Positions 58,680 to 64,000 of a stretch of 64,000 nucleotides of DNA are shown piece after piece. The stretch lies in NCBI RefSeq assembly GCF_003573695.1, contig NC_039368.1, forward strand, positions 8,331,860 through 8,395,859, given 5' to 3'. Position numbers and translations under genes: made by a program. Origin of the DNA: Papaver somniferum. Taxonomy: Eukaryota; Streptophyta; Magnoliopsida; Ranunculales; Papaveraceae. How positions within the stretch are numbered: the first letter of the stretch is position 1; each line of letters begins with the position of its first letter. Below the pieces are notes generated by a model, which saw only the letters and a list, made by a program, of their open reading frames with translations, searched no databases and had not been told where the DNA came from.

Positions 58680-59685
58680 GTCTCCCCCTTTGTCAAATTT
58701 AGTGACAAAACTATCAATACATATGGAATACAAAAAAGATAATGAAACTTTAGTAGCTCCTATTCCACATGCCTAATCTTCAACATTACTCGAAATCTTC
58801 ATCACTTCCAAGAACTCCAATGATCCCAAAGGTTGTAATTTCAGCATCACTGTTGTTCAAGATCCGTAGCTATAACAATGAGAAAACATAGTTCTCGATC
58901 ATTATTATACAGTGTCATAGTATTATTACACAGTTTCAAAGTTCAATTGTATCACAACTTCAACAATAATACTATGGTGATATGTATCACTGCCCCTTAG
59001 TCAATACTCCATCTCACATGGAAACCACTTCCCCTTACATAATGATCTGAAAACCATATGTATTTGTAGTATGAATTACATATTAATTCTCCCCCTTTTT
59101 GTCAATAAAATTGGCAAAGGTACAAGAACGGAATCATAATGAAATTTCCGAAAGCGACATTTCATGACTAAAAGAAAAAATACATACCAACTAATTTAGA
59201 TGCAATCATAAAGCCGAAGCTAAATGCATTCATCAAGGAGTTTAAATATACAAGATAACCCCTCTAATATTCCACAGCCGCACACCCCTCAAGATATGAC
59301 CATTAAGCGCAAGTTCAAAAGAACTCTCCCCCATTTGATGTTATTCCGAAAGAACAACAACGAGCGACCTTAATTTCGAAGAAAAGAAGGATTTTTTGAA
59401 ACACACAAATGACACTAACAAGACAAAACATTCCTACAGAAACTAAACTGGAGTAAACCTACTGGAGTTTCAAACTCAATTGCCCAAAAGATAGAGATAA
59501 GCATAGGTGCAAGAGTCATAGAAACATTTCAATGAACCAAAACAACACCAATAGACTTCCGCAAGTGTTGAAATGCAGCAGTGTCTAATGGTTTGGTGAG
59601 AATATCAGTCAATTGTTGTTCTTAAGAAATAAATTCCATACCTATGATACCATTTTCATAGAGATCGCGAATAAAATGGTACCTG
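58680..59685 (-). pseudogene. SIRE-type Copia pol end (RNase H C-terminus) and 3' non-coding region
   Basis: On minus, 59685 down to about 59535 reads YHFIRDLYENGIIGMEF, a stop, then EQQLTDILTKPLDTAAFQHL and RKSIG, the very end of Copia pol. The non-coding region that follows contains two CCCCCTTTTTGTCAA-like tracts (58683 and 59092) typical of the 3' end of SIRE elements. Everything upstream in pol is cut off by the insertion at 59686. Confidence 0.8.
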
Positions 59686-60371
59686 ATAAGCATGTAAATG
59701 CTACATTTTATAACCATATATATATTAGCTAGGATACAATATTTTAGTTACTAATACTATTTTAGTGCTTTTGTAGAAAGTACAAGTGAATTCGATCATC
59801 CAGCGAATAAACAACAAAATGTGAGACTTAATGGTGTTTGCGACGAAAATGGAAAAATGCGGTTGGCCTGGTACTTCCATATATCAGCAACCAAAATGAT
59901 CAAATATGGTGGCCTGGTATTTCTATATATCAACAACAACTATTATGTTGGCTTGGTATTTCCATGTATCAGCAGCCGGGTTGGCCCGGTATTTCCATAT
60001 ATCAGCAACCACAATGATGAAATGGGTTGGCCTGGTATTTCCATGTATCAGCAACCACAATGATGAAATGGGGTTGGCCTGGTATTTCCATGTATCAGCA
60101 ACCACAATGATGAAATGGGGTTTGCCTGGTATTTCCATGTATCAGCAACCACAATGACAAAATGTAGCTGGCCTGGTATTTTCATATATCAACAGCATTC
60201 GCGGCCAAGGAACGATGCTAACGGAAACAGAGAATTATCCTCGTTTATTTGGTTGAGCACTCTGACAAATTACTTTTGGAGTTGTACCTTATCATTTCAC
60301 AGAGTGGTCAAAGGGGGCGACGTGTCAAGGTCTACACCACATCTCATTTTCTTATCAAACCAGAAGAATAG
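59686..60371 (+). mobile_element. Truncated second copy of the family-2 LTR
   Basis: It starts TGATAAGCATGTAAATGCTA and matches 55498 onward through the minisatellite. It then diverges after about 60195 and is replaced by a Copia LTR at 60372. It was inserted into the SIRE pol end. The missing 3' part means no target duplication can be shown here. Confidence 0.8.
59860..60190 (+). repeat. Minisatellite inside the truncated LTR (about 8 units)
   Basis: The unit is the same as at 55670-55990. Unit starts lie near 59862, 59911, 59948, 59981, 60027, 60075, 60121 and 60168. The last four are 46-48 bp and nearly identical, so this copy has expanded recently relative to the other. Frames on both strands (59821-60157 plus, 60138-59923 minus) are by-products. 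Confidence 0.9.
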
Positions 60372-60547
60372 TATTAGAGAATATATTATACTGCTTTACT
60401 TATTTTTATTAAGGAGAATATCTCCTGTCATAATTATTGTAATGGGGAGATTATCTCCGCAATAACTTTTGTATTCCCAAAAGGGATACTATTGTTTTAT
60501 ATAATAAGAATCCTGGTGAATAGAGATCACTAAGGAAGTTATCATCA
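60372..60547 (+). repeat. 5' LTR of the Copia element (~176 bp)
   Basis: From TATTAGAGAATATATTATAC to GTTATCATCA. Ends are inferred from the primer site that follows; the first base pair reads TA rather than TG. TGTTTTATATAATAAG near 60492-60507 is a plausible TATA region. Confidence 0.6.
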
Positions 60548-60557
60548 AATCCAAGAT

Positions 60558-60566
60558 GGTATCAGC
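60558..60566 (+). promoter_or_regulatory. Primer-binding site (initiator tRNA-Met type)
   Basis: TGGTATCAG, about 10 bp after the LTR. Copia elements use TGGTATCAGAGC, complementary to tRNA-Met; the last bases here read CCC instead. Confidence 0.8.
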
Positions 60567-60605
60567 CCCCCTACGATCCTATTTTCTCTAAAACATTAAA
60601 AATAA

Positions 60606-62501
60606 ATGGCGAGGGAACAACTGAAGCTCACAGACATTACTGAGGCATATAGTTCTATGCATCTACAGCAACCCGATGATGCTTTCTACATGGATACCGG
60701 TGCTACGTCGCACCTCACTGCTGATCCAGGTAATATACACAACGTTTTCAATTCTAGCAATGTACGATCTATCTTAGTTGGCAATGGCAATAGTATTCCA
60801 GTTACTGCCAGTGGTACCAAGCTCATAACCCTTCCCTCTCGTACTCTTCAACTCAAAAATACCCTTGTTGTTCCCGATATTATCAAAAACTTAGTTTCCG
60901 TTCGTAAGTTCACCACTGATAATCGTGTGTTTGTTGAGTTTGATCCTTCTGGTTTTTCTGTGAAAGATCTGAGTTCGAGGAAAATTATCCTTAGATGTAA
61001 TAGTTCCGGGGAGCTCTACCCGATCACCAAATCTGTCGTGCCACCACAAATATCATCCCAGTCTTCCCCCATTTCTCTTGCTGTCTTTTCGCCAGATATT
61101 TGGCATAGCCTCCTTGGTCATCCCGGCAAGGCTGTTTTAGATGTTCTTCGTACAAATAATTTTATTCATTGTAATAAGAATCAACATTCTAAACTTTGTC
61201 ATTCATGTCAAGTTAGTAAACATGTTAGATGACCATTTTATGAATCAAATTCCATTACTTTTGCACCATTTGGTATCATTCACAGTGATTTATGGACCTC
61301 TCCTTTACACATAGAGACCGGTTTCCGTTATTATCTTATATTACTGGATGATTTTACCAACTATCTTTGGGTTTATCCATTAAAGTTTAAATCCCAAGTT
61401 TATGAAAAGTTCTTGGAATTTCGTTCATTTGTTCAAACTCAATTTGAACGTCAAATTAAATGTTTTCAATGCGACATGGGCCGCGAATTTGACAATTCTT
61501 CCTTCCATACTTTTGCTCGTAACAATGGTCTTGTTTTTCGTTTCTCTTGCCCCCAAACTTCCTCCCAAAATGGGAAGGTTGAACGCATGATTCGACGTGT
61601 CAACGACATCACTCGTACTCTTATGTCTCACGCTTCCGTTCCCCCTAAATATTTGGTTTATTCTCTTCATATGGCTGTCTATCTCCATAATATTCTACCC
61701 ACCAAAGTCCTTCATAATCAATCACATGTGTCTATTCTTTATCAACGCCAACCAACGTATGATCATCTTCGTACATTCAGTTGCCTTTTCTATCCAAATC
61801 TCTCCTCCACAACTCCCCACAAACTCGCCCCTCGTTCCACTAGGTGTATCTTTCTTGGTTTTCCTCCTAACCACCGTGGATACCGCTGCTTAGATCTCAC
61901 CACACACAAAATAATCCTGTCTCGTCATGTGACATTTGACGTGAGTGTTTTCCCATTTTCTACCCCTCCTCAAAACAACCCTCCTGATGACGACGATGTG
62001 TCTCCTTCTTTTTTTAACTCCTCCCACAATAATCACCTCTCTTACCCATCCTCTAGTACTGCTCCTACTGTACACCAATCATCTCATATTCAGCCTACTC
62101 CACCTGACATCTACATCCCACCTCATCGTCGCAACATATTATCTACTCCTCCCATCCAAACATCTTTCTTCCCTCCTGCCACTTCCGTCCCCACTAAGTC
62201 AACAGGCCCCATCACCATTTCTTCTTCCCCCAATACGTCAGTTCCCACTCCCACTCCCCAATGTCAGTTTCCACTCCCATCTCCATACCCCACTGAGTCA
62301 GCAGCTCCCCTCACCTCTTTTTCTTCTTCTTTTGACACTGCGTCAGATCCCACTCCAACCATTTCTGCACCATCCAATCATTGCGTACAGCCTACTGACG
62401 TTAACCCCTCATCCCCACCAACCACTTCTTCCCCTACATCAACCACTGTCCCTACACCTTCTTGCATACCTCCAATCACTACTGTTCCTCCATCGCCTTA
62501 A
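60606..62501 (+). pseudogene. Copia gag remnant, protease and integrase
   Basis: The ATG at 60606 begins about 24 residues (MAREQLKLTDITEAY) that join directly to FYMDTGATSHLT, the aspartic protease with its catalytic DTG (about codons 30-32). The GAG pre-integrase zinc motif follows, WHSLLGH to CHSCQVSKH (about codons 171-207). A TGA at 61230-61232 interrupts. The same frame then continues with the integrase core: HSDLWTSP, CDMGREFDN and QNGKVERM carry the D-D-E triad. The conserved KLAPRSTRCIFLGFP region of the integrase C-terminus is present. A Ser/Thr/Pro-rich linker ends at TAA 62499-62501. A normal Copia gag is roughly 250-350 aa, so most of it has been deleted in frame. Confidence 0.9.
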
Positions 62502-62549
62502 TCTTCATGTCCAAACCCTTCGTCATATCTCTCCTCTCCCTCGTTCTCA

Positions 62550-64000
62550 CTTGTATACTCTTAGAGACATAAACTGGAATGCTGCCATGAAAGATGAGTA
62601 CAGTGCTATGTTGAAAACTAATACTTGGGAACTGGTACCACGACCACGTGACGCTCATGTTATTCGTTCCATGTGGCTCTTTCGTCACAAATATCATGTT
62701 GATGGCTCCTTGCAGCCATACAAGGCTCGTCTAGTTGCTAATGGTAAATCTCAACAGGTTGGGGTTGACTGTTTTGAAACGTTTAGTCCATTTGTCAAAC
62801 CAGCTACTATTCGTACCGTTCTTACTATTGCTACTTCGCGTTCTTGGCCCATACATCAGCTAGATGTCAAGAATGCGTTTCTTCATGGTGACTTGACCGA
62901 GACAGTATATATGCATCAGCCTCCGGGGTTTGTTGATCCTGATCACCCTGATTACGTATGTCGACTACGTAGGTCTCTCTATGGTCTTAAGAAGGCTCCA
63001 CGGGCGTGGTTTCAGAGGTTTGCCAAGTTTATCACTAATTGTGGTTTTCGTGCTAGTGTGTGTGATCCCTCCCTCTTCGTTTATCAATCAGGTTCCGAGA
63101 CGGCATACCTATTATTATATGTTGATGATATTATTTTAACTGCCTCTACTGATGCTCTCCTATGCCGCTTCATTGATTTGATGAAAAGGGAATTTGCTAT
63201 GTCTGACCTTGGCCTGTTACATCATTTTTTGGGTATTGTTGTTACTCGTTCATCCTCAGGGCTATTTTTGTCTCAGTCGTTATATGCTCAGGACATCATT
63301 GCACGTGCGTCCATGAAAAATGCAATCCAGTGTCTACTCCGGTCGACACCAATGCCAAGCTCAGTGCTACCTCTGTCCCTGCTCTCACGGACCCCACTTT
63401 GTATAGAAGCCTAGCCGGTGCTTTGCAGTCACTTTCACACGGCCAGATATATCCTATGTAGTCCAGCAGGTATGTTTATTCATGCATGATCCTCGAGAGC
63501 TTCACATGCAGGCCCTTAAGAGGATTATTCGCTATCTTCAGGGCACAATTGATCACGGATTATTTCTCTCGGTCTCTGCTATCTCTGGCTAAACAACATA
63601 CTCTGATGCTGATTGGGCGGGTTGTCCTGATTCACGTCGTTCGACTTCTGGATTTTGTGTATTTCTTGGAGACAACCTCATCTCCTGGTCATCAAAACGT
63701 CAAGCAACAGTTTCTCGATCCAGTGCTGAAGCAGAATACCGGGGGGTAGCAAACGCTGTTGCTGAAACAACATGGATTCGCAACCTTCTTCTAGAGCTCC
63801 ATCTACCTTTACGACGTGCTACTATCGTGTATTGTGATAATGTAAGTGCGATATATATGTTTGGAGATCCTGTTCAACATCAGCGCACTAGACATGTGGA
63901 GATTGACATACACTTTGTTCGTGAACGCGTTCGTATTGGTGATATTCATGTCTTGCACGTCCCGTCTGAAAACCAGTATGCTGACATCTTCACCAAGGGC
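62550..64000 (+). pseudogene. Copia reverse transcriptase and RNase H (partial)
   Basis: This is shifted one frame from the integrase. NWNAAMKDEYSAMLKTNTWE opens the RT domain. WPIHQLDVKNAFLHGDL holds the first catalytic Asp and YLLLYVDDIILTA the YVDD active site (63115-63130). Another frameshift occurs near 63325-63340. A stop lies at about 63460 and further shifts before the RNase H (YSDADWAGCPDSRRSTSGF, SRSSAEAEYRGVA, QHQRTRHVEIDIHFVRERV). The frame is open at the window edge. Confidence 0.9.

Larger units (their letters stand above)
60372..64000 (+). mobile_element. Copia LTR retrotransposon, gag-deleted, runs off right edge
   Basis: Short 5' LTR, methionine-tRNA primer site, then protease, integrase, reverse transcriptase and RNase H in Copia order. 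The window ends within RNase H (ADIFTKG), so the 3' LTR is outside. Most of gag is missing. The very short LTR and the RT wording (KARLVANGKSQQVGVDC) suggest the Ale/Retrofit group, which is an inference. Confidence 0.9.

Noticed and set aside
55670..60190. Regularly spaced repeats as a CRISPR-like array
   Set aside because: Plant nuclear DNA, no unique spacers; units are directly tandem and variable in length.
61945..62550. Leu/Pro-rich start of the long RT frame as extra coding sequence
   Set aside because: It is the wrong frame over the integrase-RT linker; the real RT reading starts near 62550.
1..64000. tRNA or rRNA genes
   Set aside because: None recognised; the TGGCGCC and TGGTATCAG strings are retroelement primer sites, not tRNA genes.

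Overview
This is plant nuclear DNA, from a eudicot-type genome. It is AT-rich and dominated by retroelements. The supporting evidence is a spliced OTU-protease gene with GT-AG introns, plant-type LTR retrotransposons (Copia, SIRE-like, tRNA-Asp-primed Gypsy type), a plant L1-type LINE with a C-terminal RNase H, an F-box relic and many MITEs. I cannot name the species from sequence alone. A Papaver-like basal eudicot is only an impression from the SIRE-type LTR wording.

Layout. 0.1-0.94 kb: an LTR on the minus strand whose internal region leaves the window on the left. 0.94-4.6 kb: an old repeat block, duplicated at 18.6-20.6 kb and carrying three MITE insertions. 5.4-6.4 kb: the 3' end of a LINE. 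8.7-14.0 kb: an LTR retrotransposon with a tRNA-Asp-type primer site but no gag-pol. It encodes a single unfamiliar protein, now split by what looks like a one-base deletion. 16.3-17.6 kb: two 5' ends of a Copia element joined head-to-head as a large palindrome. 17.65-18.56 kb: a solo LTR related to the left-edge one. 20.6-31 kb: a TIR element, a short perfect hairpin, an F-box pseudogene interrupted by a GAGTCA-rich MITE, three copies of the sequence upstream of it, and a 2.45 kb TIR element full of TTCGGCT words.

33.3-35.9 kb: a dead hAT transposase (TTF-type) on the minus strand, split by a 507-bp solo LTR with an intact 5-bp target duplication. 38.6-40.5 kb: the only gene that looks functional, a five-exon OTU-domain cysteine protease of 350 aa. 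42.3-43.1 kb: a FolD-like copy on the minus strand that lost its catalytic middle. 43.3-49.8 kb: a nearly full-length but dead LINE with a probable 10-bp target duplication. 50.1-54.7 kb: a palindromic MITE and LTR-like debris on the minus strand.

54.7-64.0 kb: a nested stack. A SIRE-type 3' LTR and pol end (minus strand) was hit twice by a TGATAAG-type LTR that carries an internal minisatellite. One hit is a solo LTR with target duplication CTTAT. The second copy is broken by a Copia element that runs off the right edge. That Copia has lost most of gag, so its leader ATG is fused close to the protease. No tRNA, rRNA or CRISPR locus was seen. Apart from the OTU gene, every recognisable coding unit is broken.
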